DNA of 64,000 nucleotides, taken from positions 806,001-870,000 of the forward strand of contig NZ_OX638201.1 of assembly GCF_951805225.1 (NCBI RefSeq). The letters are read 5' to 3'. This stretch comes from an uncultured Flavobacterium sp. (GTDB lineage: Bacteria > Bacteroidota > Bacteroidia > Flavobacteriales > Flavobacteriaceae). The notes beneath the pieces were generated by a model that made no database searches, was not told the origin of the DNA, and was given only the letters and a program-made list of their open reading frames with translations. Shown here in pieces: positions 25,195 through 33,751 of this stretch (its first letter is position 1; each line of letters starts with the position of its first letter). Made by a program: the position numbers and the translations under genes.

Positions 25195-25283
25195 ATACTG
25201 AAACAGGAAGATTGCATTATAGAATTATAAACTCTAATTGTATAATTAACAGATGATTAATTGTTGAAGATGAGTTTTCTACA

Positions 25284-25318
25284 TAAAAAAAGACCGTTAA
25301 TACATAACAGTCTTTTTA
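25284..25318. terminator. Terminator between the two acidic genes
   Basis: AAAAGACCGTTAA pairs imperfectly with AACAGTCTTTTT around a short loop. It lies just downstream of the acidic gene on the minus strand. Confidence 0.6.
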
Positions 25319-25346
25319 GTGTATTTATAGTACTAATTCAAAAATA

Positions 25347-25661
25347 CTAATTGTCATTTCTTTCTAAATCATCGTCATCAAAATGATCTTCGTCTTCGAT
25401 ATGTTCTTCCTCGTCAAAATCGTTTGGTTCAGGAAGATTGTTGTCATCTTGCTCCGTTTTTTCGATAAAATCATCTTCATCTATAACTCGTTCCTCATTC
25501 GGAATATTTTCGTTTCTCGTAATACTATCTTTTTTCAGAAGATTATCAATCGCATTATCAATAAGAATTGCAGTATCTACGTCTAAATGCCCTTTTTGAT
25601 ATTGTTTATGAAAAAAAAGTATCGCTTCCTGATAAATAGTATCTGTAGTATGTGATTTCAT
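25347..25661 (-). CDS. Acidic, disordered protein, second of pair
   Basis: A 104-residue protein. The first half is a short helical segment (AILFFHKQYQKGHLDVDTAILIDNAIDNLL), and the second is D/E-rich (EERVIDEDDFIEKTEQDDNN, then EEEHIEDEDHFDDDD). It shares amino-acid style and promoter word with the acidic gene at 24657. Function unknown; possibly a stress-induced regulator of basic partners (inference). Confidence 0.7.
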   Translation of the reverse strand: MKSHTTDTIYQEAILFFHKQYQKGHLDVDTAILIDNAIDNLLKKDSITRNENIPNEERVIDEDDFIEKTEQDDNNLPEPNDFDEEEHIEDEDHFDDDDLERNDN

Positions 25662-25691
25662 TTTAGTATGTTTTTTTAATTTTCAACAATA

Positions 25692-25699
25692 CAAATCTA
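25692..25699 (-). promoter_or_regulatory. -7 box TAGATTTG before second acidic gene
   Basis: Plus-strand CAAATCTA lies 31 bases before the ATG, in the same TACAAATCTA word as at 25187-25194, which suggests one shared regulation for both acidic genes. Confidence 0.5.
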
Positions 25700-25851
25700 T
25701 CTTACAAAACAAAAAAAAGTCTTACAGAATTCTAAAATGTCGTTGTATAATATACAGGTGTTTAGAATGCAATTTTAGTTTATAATGATATAACTAGTCT
25801 GATAATCAAGTGGGTAATTTTATCAAATATTAATCATCTAAAATTATTACC

Positions 25852-26424
25852 ATGAAAACTACTGATAGTAAAAAAGCAACTACTTCGAAACAAGAAGTAA
25901 AAAAAGGAGCAACAAAACCAAAATCAGATGCAGCATCCGGATTAACCGAATTATTCGAAAATGGATTAAAAGACATCTATTGGGCCGAAAAAGCGCTAAC
26001 GAAGGCAATCCCTACAATGACCAAAAATGCGACGTCAGCGGACTTAATAGAGGCTTTAAACGCTCACTTGACCGAAACCGAAGAACATGTCATTCGATTA
26101 GAGAAAGTTTTTGAACTTATTGATCAAAAACCAACCGCAAAAAAATGCGATGCAATGGCAGGTTTAATCGAAGAAGGCAAGGGGATTATTGAAGAAACTG
26201 AAATTGGGGTTGTACGTGATGCAGGTATTATCGCAGCAGCACAAAAAATCGAACATTACGAAATCGCTACTTACGGAACTTTAAGACAATTTGCAGAAAC
26301 ATTAGGCTGGGCCGAAGTTGCCACTTTGTTAGAACAAACGCTTGAAGAAGAAAAAGGCGCCGACAAAAAATTGACCATTATTGCCGTAGACGCAGTAAAT
26401 CTTGAAGCTGCAGAAGCAGATTAA
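25852..26424 (+). CDS. DUF892 ferritin-like protein (YciE/YciF type)
   Basis: A 190-residue soluble protein. Residues 1-30 form a basic Lys-rich leader; the ferritin-like four-helix bundle follows (FENGLKDIYWAEKALTKAIP, HLTETEEHVIRLEKVFELI, IAAAQKIEHYEIATYGTL, LEEEKGADKKL). Glu and His residues are positioned as in a di-iron site. The family is induced by stress in other bacteria, and the reaction is not known. It is followed by a short terminator. Confidence 0.9.
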   Translation: MKTTDSKKATTSKQEVKKGATKPKSDAASGLTELFENGLKDIYWAEKALTKAIPTMTKNATSADLIEALNAHLTETEEHVIRLEKVFELIDQKPTAKKCDAMAGLIEEGKGIIEETEIGVVRDAGIIAAAQKIEHYEIATYGTLRQFAETLGWAEVATLLEQTLEEEKGADKKLTIIAVDAVNLEAAEAD

Positions 26425-26443
26425 TTACAGAATAACAACTAAG

Positions 26444-26471
26444 AAAGTGCGACTTTAAGTGGCACTTTTTT
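26444..26471 (+). terminator. Short terminator after DUF892 gene
   Basis: AAAGTGC pairs with GCACTTT around an 11-base loop, with a T run. The stem is short, so termination may be weak. Confidence 0.55.
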
Positions 26472-26491
26472 AGTTTATAAAAGAAAATATT

Positions 26492-27223
26492 ATGCCAGAA
26501 GGTCCGTCAATAGTGATTTTAAAAGAAGAAGTGCAGCAATTTACCGGACAGAAAGTGATTTCGGTTTCCGGAAATAGCAGCATTGATATACAAAGGCTTA
26601 GCGGTAAAACGATTCTCGAGTTTAAAACCTGGGGAAAGCATTTTTTAATATGTTTCGAAGGTTTTACAGTCAAAATTCATATGCTCATGTTTGGCACTTA
26701 TCGCGTTAACGAGCGCAAGGAAACTGAGCCAAGACTCGGTATGGTTTTTAAGAACGGAGAACTTAACTTTTATACCTGTTCAATCAAAATCCTTGAAGGT
26801 GATATTAACGCACTTTATGATTGGGAAGAAGATGTGATGAACGAAAATTGGAGCCCTGAAAAAGCAAAACAAAGTCTGGATAAAATCTCGAATGAGATGA
26901 TTTGTGATGCCGTTTTAGATCAGAACATTTTTGCAGGAGTAGGGAATATTATCAAAAATGAAGTTTTGTATCGTTGTAGAATTCATCCCGAATCTTTGGT
27001 TGGTAAAATTCCAAAGAAAGATTTAAAGCAAATTATTGAGGAATGTTCGATTTATAGTTTTGAATTTTTGCATTGGAAGAAAAACCACGAATTGAAAAAA
27101 CATTGGTTGGCTTATACAAAAACAACTTGTTTAAGATGTAATCTTCCGATGAAAAAAGAGCATACGGGAAGGAGAAATCGCAGAAGTTTTTTCTGTACTA
27201 ACTGTCAAAAATTACATTTATGA
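26492..27223 (+). CDS. Fpg/Nei-type DNA glycosylase
   Basis: A 243-residue base-excision repair enzyme that removes oxidised bases and cleaves the DNA backbone. The initiator Met is followed by P2-E3-G4-P5, the catalytic Pro-Glu pair. The H2TH region is DQNIFAGVGNIIKNEVLYRCRIHP (about 145-168). A zinc finger closes the protein (CLRCNLPMK..FFCTNCQ, about 213-240) with a conserved Arg in the loop. Its length and finger fit the endonuclease VIII branch. Its stop overlaps the start of the DUF72 gene by four bases, so both are co-translated. Confidence 0.92.
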   Translation: MPEGPSIVILKEEVQQFTGQKVISVSGNSSIDIQRLSGKTILEFKTWGKHFLICFEGFTVKIHMLMFGTYRVNERKETEPRLGMVFKNGELNFYTCSIKILEGDINALYDWEEDVMNENWSPEKAKQSLDKISNEMICDAVLDQNIFAGVGNIIKNEVLYRCRIHPESLVGKIPKKDLKQIIEECSIYSFEFLHWKKNHELKKHWLAYTKTTCLRCNLPMKKEHTGRRNRRSFFCTNCQKLHL

Positions 27224-27933
27224 AAAATGAAGTTTTAATAGGATGTTCAAGTTACAATAATCGGTTTTGGAAGGGAATTTTCTATCCTGACAATTTGTCT
27301 GGTTCAGGGTTCTTTGAGTTTTATTGCCAGTACTTTAGCACGTATGAGTTCAACGGAAGCTTTTATAGGTTTCCAACGGTAAAAATATTTGAAAACTGGT
27401 ACAAAAAGACACCGGAAAATTTTATTTTTTCGGTAAAAGCACCAAAAGAAATCACTCATATTAGAAAATTTACAGATTGTGAAACGCTAATTTCTGACTT
27501 TTATAAAGTTTGTAAAACAGGCTTAAAAGAGAAATTAGGATGTGTTTTATTTCAGCTTCCGCCGAGTTATCACTTTAGTTCTGAAAAACTCCATCAGATT
27601 ATTGGCAATTTGGACTTAAAATTCAAAAATGTAGTCGAATTTCGCCATGAAAGTTGGTGGAATCAAGAAGTTTGGGATGCTTTTTTGAAGCATAATATCA
27701 CGTTTTGCAGCGTAAGTCACCCGCAATTACCAGATACAATTTTTAAAGATTTTCCGTTGATTTATATTAGACTTCACGGAAAACCAAAGATGTTTTACTC
27801 GAGTTATTCACTTGAAGAATTACTTTATATAAAGAATGAAACTAATTTAAAATCAGCGTTTATATATTTTAATAATACCGCAAGTGAAGCAGGAATTCTG
27901 AATGCTTTGGAGTTGCAGAAAATGATGAGGTAA
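27220..27933 (+). CDS. DUF72 protein (YecE-like)
   Basis: A 237-residue TIM-barrel-like protein. Family words are IGCSSYNNRFWKGIFYP (start), FEFYCQYFSTYEFNGSFYRFPT, PENFIFSVKAPKEITH and VVEFRHESWW. The family has no established reaction; a link to nucleic acid or redox metabolism has been suggested for related proteins. Its start overlaps the DNA glycosylase stop (ATGA), and an inverted repeat follows its stop. Confidence 0.88.
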   Translation: MKNEVLIGCSSYNNRFWKGIFYPDNLSGSGFFEFYCQYFSTYEFNGSFYRFPTVKIFENWYKKTPENFIFSVKAPKEITHIRKFTDCETLISDFYKVCKTGLKEKLGCVLFQLPPSYHFSSEKLHQIIGNLDLKFKNVVEFRHESWWNQEVWDAFLKHNITFCSVSHPQLPDTIFKDFPLIYIRLHGKPKMFYSSYSLEELLYIKNETNLKSAFIYFNNTASEAGILNALELQKMMR

Positions 27934-27940
27934 AAAAAAA

Positions 27941-28034
27941 TAACCGCAAAGTTCGCAAAGAAAAAAACGCAAAGAACACAAAAAAATTAAACCTTGTGAC
28001 CTTTGCGTTTTTTTCTTTGCGAACTTTGCGGTTA
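27941..28034. repeat. Inverted repeat, CCGCAAAGTTCGCAAAG family (copy 1)
   Basis: TAACCGCAAAGTTCGCAAAG (27941-27960) pairs almost perfectly with the closing CTTTGCGAACTTTGCGGTTA (28015-28034). Copies of the same words are at 29258-29315, 49268-49407 and 50639-50731, the last two overlapping coding sequence. Confidence 0.85.
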
Positions 28035-28057
28035 AACAATTCTTCGCAATTAAGCTC

Positions 28058-28564
28058 TTAACTCTGCAATTTCAAGTTTCCTTCAATTCCGTCGTCCATG
28101 GTTTTACCGCTTACTAAAGCGATTGCCATTTTTGCAATTGCGGTCATTTTCCCATTTTTATTATTCCAATAATAACCGTCTTCCGGAACTACTTTGATAA
28201 CACTTAAGTTTGGATCGTCTTCACCGCCAGGCATCCAGACTTTAACAATTGGATCCCATAATTCTTTGATTGTTTCGCGATCGTACGAAATACTTGCCGT
28301 TCCGTGTAGCGTCAGGAATTTGTCGTGTGGCTCAGAGAAGAAAATCTCAACCTGAGGATTCAGCGTGATTTCGGCGTTGTGACTGCTGTTTCGGTCTGAT
28401 AGAAACCAAAGCTGTCCCAAATCATCAATTTTCTGAACAGACATTGGACGTGATAGCAATCTGTAATCATTGTAAGTGCAAAACATACATGTTTTTATAT
28501 TTGCTGCCAGATCTTTTATTTTATCTACAGCAAACTCATTCGTAAGGTCTTTATGATCTCCCAT
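28058..28564 (-). CDS. Pyridoxamine-5'-phosphate-oxidase-like, general stress protein 26 type
   Basis: A 168-residue FMN-binding-split-barrel protein. Recognisable regions are IKTCMFCTYNDYRLLSRPMSVQ (about 24-45), LWFLSDRNSSHNAEI (about 52-66) and LTLHGTASISYDRE. It lacks a clear PLP-oxidase active-site set, so it probably belongs to the general stress protein group, which binds flavin with an uncertain reaction. A perfect 8-bp inverted repeat (ATAACTCA..TGAGTTAT, 28612-28632) lies in its upstream region and could be an operator. Confidence 0.87.
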   Translation of the reverse strand: MGDHKDLTNEFAVDKIKDLAANIKTCMFCTYNDYRLLSRPMSVQKIDDLGQLWFLSDRNSSHNAEITLNPQVEIFFSEPHDKFLTLHGTASISYDRETIKELWDPIVKVWMPGGEDDPNLSVIKVVPEDGYYWNNKNGKMTAIAKMAIALVSGKTMDDGIEGNLKLQS

Positions 28565-28772
28565 GACTTTATAATTTTTAGTTAGTTATTCGTTTAAAAT
28601 TAATTTCTTAAATAACTCATCTTTTGAGTTATAGAATAGTTAGCTTCATTTAAAACTTAAGAATGGTAAAGTTGGGGTATTTATATTTTTTTTGGTTATA
28701 GAATTTGCTTTAAAACTTACTATATTTCAATTTAAATTTCTTACATCCCGAATTAAAACAGAATATTATAGT

Positions 28773-28780
28773 TATATTTG
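28773..28780 (+). promoter_or_regulatory. -7 box TATATTTG before response regulator
   Basis: It matches TAnnTTTG and overlaps the TTG codon at 28778. A TTG start there cannot be translated from this promoter, so the ATG at 28814 is favoured. Confidence 0.5.
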
Positions 28781-28813
28781 GAGAATATTTCAACCCCATT
28801 TATACAATACCAT

Positions 28814-29245
28814 ATGACTGAATTAACTATTTTTTACACCGATGATGATGAAGACGATTTGAGCATTTTTTCAGATGCCGTCGAATCATTACCAAAAAAA
28901 ATAAAGCTTCAGACTTATACTGGGGGAGAAAAGCTATTGAATGCAATTTACAATCCGCCGCCAACGCCTCACGTTGTCTTTCTGGATTTGAATATGCCGG
29001 GTAAAAATGGTTTTGATGTCTTGACCGAACTTAAAAATTCTGAAGAAAAAAATGAGATTCCGGTTATTATTTTCTCTACTTCAAATGAGCCAAGTATAAT
29101 TGAAAAGTGCCGAAATCTAGGCGCAAGTTACTTCATCACAAAACCTATTTTGATGAAAGATATCGTAAAATCTATCGAACACGCAATTGAAATCGATTGG
29201 GATAAATTCGATCCAGGCGAAAAAGACTTCGTTTATAAGTCGTAA
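28814..29245 (+). CDS. Single-domain response regulator
   Basis: A 143-residue receiver domain with no output domain. The acid pocket is YTDDDEDDL (about 7-15), the phosphoacceptor Asp is in VVFLDLNMPGKNG (about 57), and the signalling Lys is in ITKP (about 107). It faces the six-PAS kinase at 29560-32769 and may take phosphate from it. The start uses the ATG downstream of the promoter. Confidence 0.9.
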   Translation: MTELTIFYTDDDEDDLSIFSDAVESLPKKIKLQTYTGGEKLLNAIYNPPPTPHVVFLDLNMPGKNGFDVLTELKNSEEKNEIPVIIFSTSNEPSIIEKCRNLGASYFITKPILMKDIVKSIEHAIEIDWDKFDPGEKDFVYKS

Positions 29246-29257
29246 ACGAATAATTAT

Positions 29258-29315
29258 AAAAACACAAAGTTCGCAAAGCTAAATCAACACAAAGCTTTGC
29301 GAACTTTGTGTTTTT
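29258..29315. repeat. Inverted repeat, CAAAGTTCGCAAAGCT family (copy 2)
   Basis: AAAAACACAAAGTTCGCAAA pairs with its complement (TTTGCGAACTTTGTGTTTTT) around a 12-base loop. It could act as a terminator for the response-regulator gene. The gap 29246-29559 also holds a GCGTGCTTTGCG word and the repeat below; nothing else is seen. Confidence 0.8.
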
Positions 29316-29429
29316 AAAAATACTAATTAGATAAAAATCTTAGCGTGCTTTGCGTTTAAAATGATTATTCAATACAAAATATTTTATGTTTCTCTACAGG
29401 TTTTTGTACTGATCCGAAGTAAGGTTTTT

Positions 29430-29526
29430 ATTTATCTAAAACACACAATAACAGCTATGTGAAAGAATTTGATTCTTTAAAGTTATTCTTTTTCGAACAT
29501 AAAAACCTATGTTTCTATGTGTTTAA
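29430..29526. repeat. ACACATAGAAACATAG family, right half (copy 2)
   Basis: GCTATGTGAAAGAATTTGAT and the closing CTATGTTTCTATGTGTTTAA resemble the right half of the complete copy at 10485-10637. The left terminal word (TTTTAACACATAG) is not present. Confidence 0.65.
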
Positions 29527-29559
29527 ATAAATTTTACAAATTGCTTTTGAATAAATAAA

Positions 29560-32500
29560 CTACTGTAATTCAGGAATGTATATATCAAAAGTGGCACCTT
29601 TGTCTTTTTCGCCATTTGCAGTTATAATTCCTTTATGATTTTCAACGATTTTCTTAACGATAGCAAGACCAATTCCAGTTCCTGCAAACTCAGTTTCAGT
29701 GTTTAAACGTTGAAAAACCTCAAAGATGCGTTCCTTGTATTCTTGATCAAAGCCAATTCCGTTATCAGAAATTTTTAGATGATAATAAATCTTATCCGGA
29801 AAATCAACAGGCTGTTTTAGGTTATTTCCTTTGATTCTCTCCGCTTTAATCTCTATAACTGGCACAATGTCCTTTCGGGAGAATTTTAACGCATTACCGA
29901 TCAAATTATGTAATAATTGTCTAAATTGAAACGGAATTACAGTTACTTCACCCAAAGGCTGAAAATTGATTTGAGCATTTTTTTCTTCAATGCGTTCTGA
30001 AAAATCGCTTGTAATTTCCTCAGCAATATCATCAAGATTAACGGTCACAAAAACTCTTTCTGCCGAATTTGTTCTTGAATACGTTAACAAATCCTGAATC
30101 AAAGTTTGCATTCTTTTTGCTGCAAATTCTATTCGGCTTAAGTAAGTTTTGGCATTCGCCGAAATATTTTGCTCGTCTAAATCCGCCAATCTACTGGCAA
30201 AAGTCTGAATTTTTCGAAGTGGTTCCTGCAAATCATGACTCGAGATATAAGCAAAAGACTGAAGTTCAATATTCATATTGATCAAATCTCTGTTTTTAAT
30301 TTCAAGCTGTTCCGTTCGTTCATGAACTTCTTTTTCCAATCGATTGGTAAAATCCTTTTGATCTTGAATATCAGTACTTGTACCAACCCACATCTGAATC
30401 TTTCCTTCTGAATCTTTCTGAGCAATGGCGCGACTTAATTGCCACCTGTATGCACCATCAAAACGACGAAAACGATGTTCTAGCAAAAAGTCATTTCCGG
30501 ATTTTATAGATTCCATCCACGTATTTACGTTCTCTTCGCGATCATCAGGATGAATAATTTGCAGCCAGCCATGTTTGTCAATATCGTCTTTGTCTAAACC
30601 TGAAAAGCTGTAAACAGATTGGTTAAAGTAATTCAGATTTCCCAAAGCATCGCTTGTCCAGACAAATTGTGGCATAGAATCGGCCAAAAGCCTGAATTTT
30701 TGCTCACTTTTCATTAAAATTTCCTGACCTTCTTTTTCATCAGTAATATCCATTACGGTTCCAATCATTTTGATAGGATCTTTATTTTCATCAAAAAATA
30801 TTTTACCATGCGCCCTAATCCACGCGATAGAATCGTCAGGTTTGATAATACGGCATTCGTATTTGTAAATACTTGATTTAAGCGCTCTTGTGTAAGCTTT
30901 TTCTAAAATAGGAAGATCCTCTGGATATACTTGGCTTAAAATCTGCGGACGCGTTACTTTTACACCTTTCTCCAAACCAAAAATAGTCGGTAGATTCTCA
31001 GAATATATTAATTTCTGATTTGGAACACTCAAATCCCAAGTTGCGATTTCGGCAATTTCGGCTGCGAGACGAGCTCTTTGTTCTGCATTTTCTACCTTTT
31101 TACGCGCTTTGACTTTATCTGTAACATCATTTACGGTAACCATAATGCCAGATATTTTGCCTTCTTTTTCAAACAATGGTGTGTATTGATAATCAAGATA
31201 AAATTTTTGAAGTTTTCCTTTGATATCAACATAAGCAATCGCTTCTTTTTCTTTGACAATTTTTCCTTTATACAAAACTTCATCAAGAAGTTCTGGATAT
31301 TTTTGTCCTTGCAATTCCGGGAAAACTTCAAGTAATGGTATACCAATAGCTTCATTTTCCTTCTTCTGCCAGATGGTTTTCATCATCGTATTATTGGCCA
31401 ATTCAATCGTGTGATCTTTGCCTCTAAAAATCGCCATCGCAATAGGAGAGTCCATTACAAGTTTTCTAAAAGCAGTTTCACTTTCTGTCAGGAGATATTT
31501 TGCTTTTACAGCTTCTGTGACTTCATGCGACACAATTATAACGCCGGATATGCTGCCGTCTTCTTCCCTTAACGGATGAAAAACAAGATTAAAATAACAA
31601 TTTTCCTGTCGTCCATAACGGTTTAAAGTAACTAATAATTCATCAGTATAATATGGAATTCCATCCTGATAAACCTTTGATAGCAATGGATAAACAGTAT
31701 CTTTGGCTTCAGGAACAGAAGTAAAAACGGGTTTGTCCAAAACCTCTTCTTCGGTTTTATCTACAATTTGCAAGTATGTTGCATTAGCCATTTCAACAAC
31801 TAAATCAGCGCCTCTAAGAATCGCAATTCCTAACGGAAGCTGTTTTACAGTATCTTTAAATCGTTTTTCACTTTCTTCAACTGCATTGCGGGAAATCACC
31901 TGAAGCGTGACATCATTTGCAATTGCCACAATTCCCGAAATCGTTCCGTCCGGTTCTTTTAAAGCTTCATAAACTACATTGATAAACGTATTTACGATTT
32001 TGCCTTTTCGGGTTAATTTTACAGGAAGTTCGTACGCCATGAATTTCTCGCCGGTTGTATAAACGTTTTCCAGAATATCTTCCAAACCTTGACCTGTGAC
32101 TTCTGGTAAGGCTTCAAAAACGGGTTTATTAATTACGTCGTCTATTTTGCGTTCCCAGATTTCAAGCATTAATTCATTGGCAATTTCGATAACATAATCT
32201 TTTCCTCTAAAAATGCACATCGCATTTGGCGTCTGAAGAATGTTGTTTCGATAACGTTCATTACTATCTTCTAGCTTTTTTAGAATATTTACTTTATCCG
32301 TCGTTTCGTTGCAAATTACAAGTACGCCGCCAATTTTTCCTTCATCATTACTAACCGGACTATAACTGAAAGTCCAGTAAACATCTTCCATTTTTCCGTT
32401 TCGATATATGGGTAAAAGTAGGTCTTCATGCCACGTAGCTTCACCTTGAGTGAGAACCTGATCGATCAAAGGTTTTATAAAATCCCAGATTTCAGACCAG

Positions 32501-32769
32501 AATTCGGCACCTTTTTGACCCAAAATTGCAGGATGTTTTCCGTCGTTTCCAAGACTTGGACGATATGCATCATTATAAAAACAAATATGATCCGGTCCCC
32601 AAAATAAAAACATCGGAAATTTTGAGTTCAAAAGAATTCCCATAGTTGTACGCAAGCTTTGCGGCCAGGAATCAACACTTCCAACCGGAGTTTTACTCCA
32701 ATCTTTTGCACGTGTTAATGCGCCCATTTCGCCTCCGTTTGCCAGGAAATCTTGATTTTTTGTACTCAT
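29560..32769 (-). CDS. Multi-PAS sensor histidine kinase, soluble
   Basis: A 1069-residue cytoplasmic sensor kinase. I read six PAS/PAC units in series (roughly 45-160, 175-290, 305-420, 435-550, 560-680, 690-800), with repeated IFRGKDYVIEIAN-like and DVTDKVKARK-like words. The HisKA domain has the phosphoacceptor H845 in SSHDLQEPLRK; the ATPase domain follows (about 935-1065) with NALKF, DNGIGFD and GTGIGLAI boxes. No receiver domain is attached; the single-domain regulator at 28814 converges on it. No membrane segment is visible, so it may sense redox, light or oxygen inside the cell. Confidence 0.93.
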   Translation of the reverse strand: MSTKNQDFLANGGEMGALTRAKDWSKTPVGSVDSWPQSLRTTMGILLNSKFPMFLFWGPDHICFYNDAYRPSLGNDGKHPAILGQKGAEFWSEIWDFIKPLIDQVLTQGEATWHEDLLLPIYRNGKMEDVYWTFSYSPVSNDEGKIGGVLVICNETTDKVNILKKLEDSNERYRNNILQTPNAMCIFRGKDYVIEIANELMLEIWERKIDDVINKPVFEALPEVTGQGLEDILENVYTTGEKFMAYELPVKLTRKGKIVNTFINVVYEALKEPDGTISGIVAIANDVTLQVISRNAVEESEKRFKDTVKQLPLGIAILRGADLVVEMANATYLQIVDKTEEEVLDKPVFTSVPEAKDTVYPLLSKVYQDGIPYYTDELLVTLNRYGRQENCYFNLVFHPLREEDGSISGVIIVSHEVTEAVKAKYLLTESETAFRKLVMDSPIAMAIFRGKDHTIELANNTMMKTIWQKKENEAIGIPLLEVFPELQGQKYPELLDEVLYKGKIVKEKEAIAYVDIKGKLQKFYLDYQYTPLFEKEGKISGIMVTVNDVTDKVKARKKVENAEQRARLAAEIAEIATWDLSVPNQKLIYSENLPTIFGLEKGVKVTRPQILSQVYPEDLPILEKAYTRALKSSIYKYECRIIKPDDSIAWIRAHGKIFFDENKDPIKMIGTVMDITDEKEGQEILMKSEQKFRLLADSMPQFVWTSDALGNLNYFNQSVYSFSGLDKDDIDKHGWLQIIHPDDREENVNTWMESIKSGNDFLLEHRFRRFDGAYRWQLSRAIAQKDSEGKIQMWVGTSTDIQDQKDFTNRLEKEVHERTEQLEIKNRDLINMNIELQSFAYISSHDLQEPLRKIQTFASRLADLDEQNISANAKTYLSRIEFAAKRMQTLIQDLLTYSRTNSAERVFVTVNLDDIAEEITSDFSERIEEKNAQINFQPLGEVTVIPFQFRQLLHNLIGNALKFSRKDIVPVIEIKAERIKGNNLKQPVDFPDKIYYHLKISDNGIGFDQEYKERIFEVFQRLNTETEFAGTGIGLAIVKKIVENHKGIITANGEKDKGATFDIYIPELQ

Positions 32770-32972
32770 TCTAAGGTTATATTTTGGTATTGATAAGCTA
32801 TTCTAACTTTCTAAGGAATTAGAGAATTGTTAAAATTAGTAAAATATCTTAATGATTTCCAGTCAATTTTTGAATGAGCTAATAATTAAATCTATTGAGT
32901 TAATTTTATTTGGATTCAATCCTGAAATTTGAATAAACAATAGATTCAGGAAATCTTAAACGGAATAAAATC

Positions 32973-33311
32973 ATGAAAAGAGAGCAAAAACACGAAACCG
33001 ACTATATAAAAAAGTACCAAGACGAAGGCTATACAACTAACTATTTATTTGCAGATGGATCGCTTTTAGATTCCGAAACTAAATATGCTTATCAGCCTGA
33101 CGAAATATATATCGTGGCGCATCATCGATATGAAGGTATGAGTGATCCGGATGATATGTCGATTTTATATGTCATCGAAACGAAAGATCAAAAAAAAGGA
33201 ACGCATTTATTAGGATACGGACCAACAGCAGATCTTGAAGAAGCCGAATTTTTTAAAGATATCCCAAAAGCGAATTACGCTAAAAACGCCGATATCAACG
33301 AACTTACATAA
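32973..33311 (+). CDS. Hypothetical protein
   Basis: A 112-residue soluble protein with no recognised family. The centre has EIYIVAHHRYEGMSDPDDMSIL (about 55-76) and the end is Ala/Glu-rich. It has its own terminator downstream. A role in stress is only suggested by neighbours. Confidence 0.6.
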   Translation: MKREQKHETDYIKKYQDEGYTTNYLFADGSLLDSETKYAYQPDEIYIVAHHRYEGMSDPDDMSILYVIETKDQKKGTHLLGYGPTADLEEAEFFKDIPKANYAKNADINELT

Positions 33312-33340
33312 AATAAAATAGAGAAGTATTTTTTATTTTG

Positions 33341-33385
33341 CTGGGGAGCAGTTGTTTCAGATTTATCTGAAGCAGCTGCTTTTTT
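33341..33385 (+). terminator. Terminator after the 112-residue gene
   Basis: GAGCAGTTGTTTCAGAT pairs with ATCTGAAGCAGCTGC (wobbles allowed) around a short loop, then eight T. Confidence 0.7.
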
Positions 33386-33392
33386 TTGGGGA

Positions 33393-33594
33393 GGTTCTTA
33401 GGTTCTGAGTTGCTAAGGTTCTAAGGTAAAAATGTGTCAATTAGATAATTAGTCAATTAGATAATTTACTGAATGCTTAAATTTTGATTCTTCGCATTAG
33501 CAGGTTTTACATTTCACAATTCACAATTCATCACATTTCACAATTATCTAATTATCTAATTGGCACATTATCAAATTACCTAATTGACACATTA
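33393..33594. repeat. CTAAGGTTCTGAG fragment plus AT-rich inverted repeat
   Basis: A CTAAGG-family word is at 33393-33428. GTGTCAATTAGATAATTAGT (from about 33432) meets its inverted counterpart near 33580-33594 (TAATTGACAC). Words of ATCTAATTATCTAATTGGCA repeat in the right half. The gap 33312-33751 contains no gene. Confidence 0.65.
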
Positions 33595-33751
33595 TCTCAT
33601 TAGTAATAATAATTATGAAATATCTCTCTGAAATTGTATAAGGGTTTGATTTGCAATAAGTACGAAATTTGACTTATAGAAATGCAATAAAAACCAAAGT
33701 TGTTTTTTGTACGTAAATAAGTACTAACCACTTTATTTAAACTGAACCAAA

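Noticed and set aside
28778..28813. Response regulator starting at TTG 28778
   Set aside because: The codon lies in the -7 box, so the transcript would not contain it.
31078..31335. Aromatic-rich plus-strand ORF opposite the PAS kinase, and similar shadow ORFs
   Set aside because: It lies antisense to a clear kinase reading frame and is rich in Phe because of complementary Lys/Glu codons.
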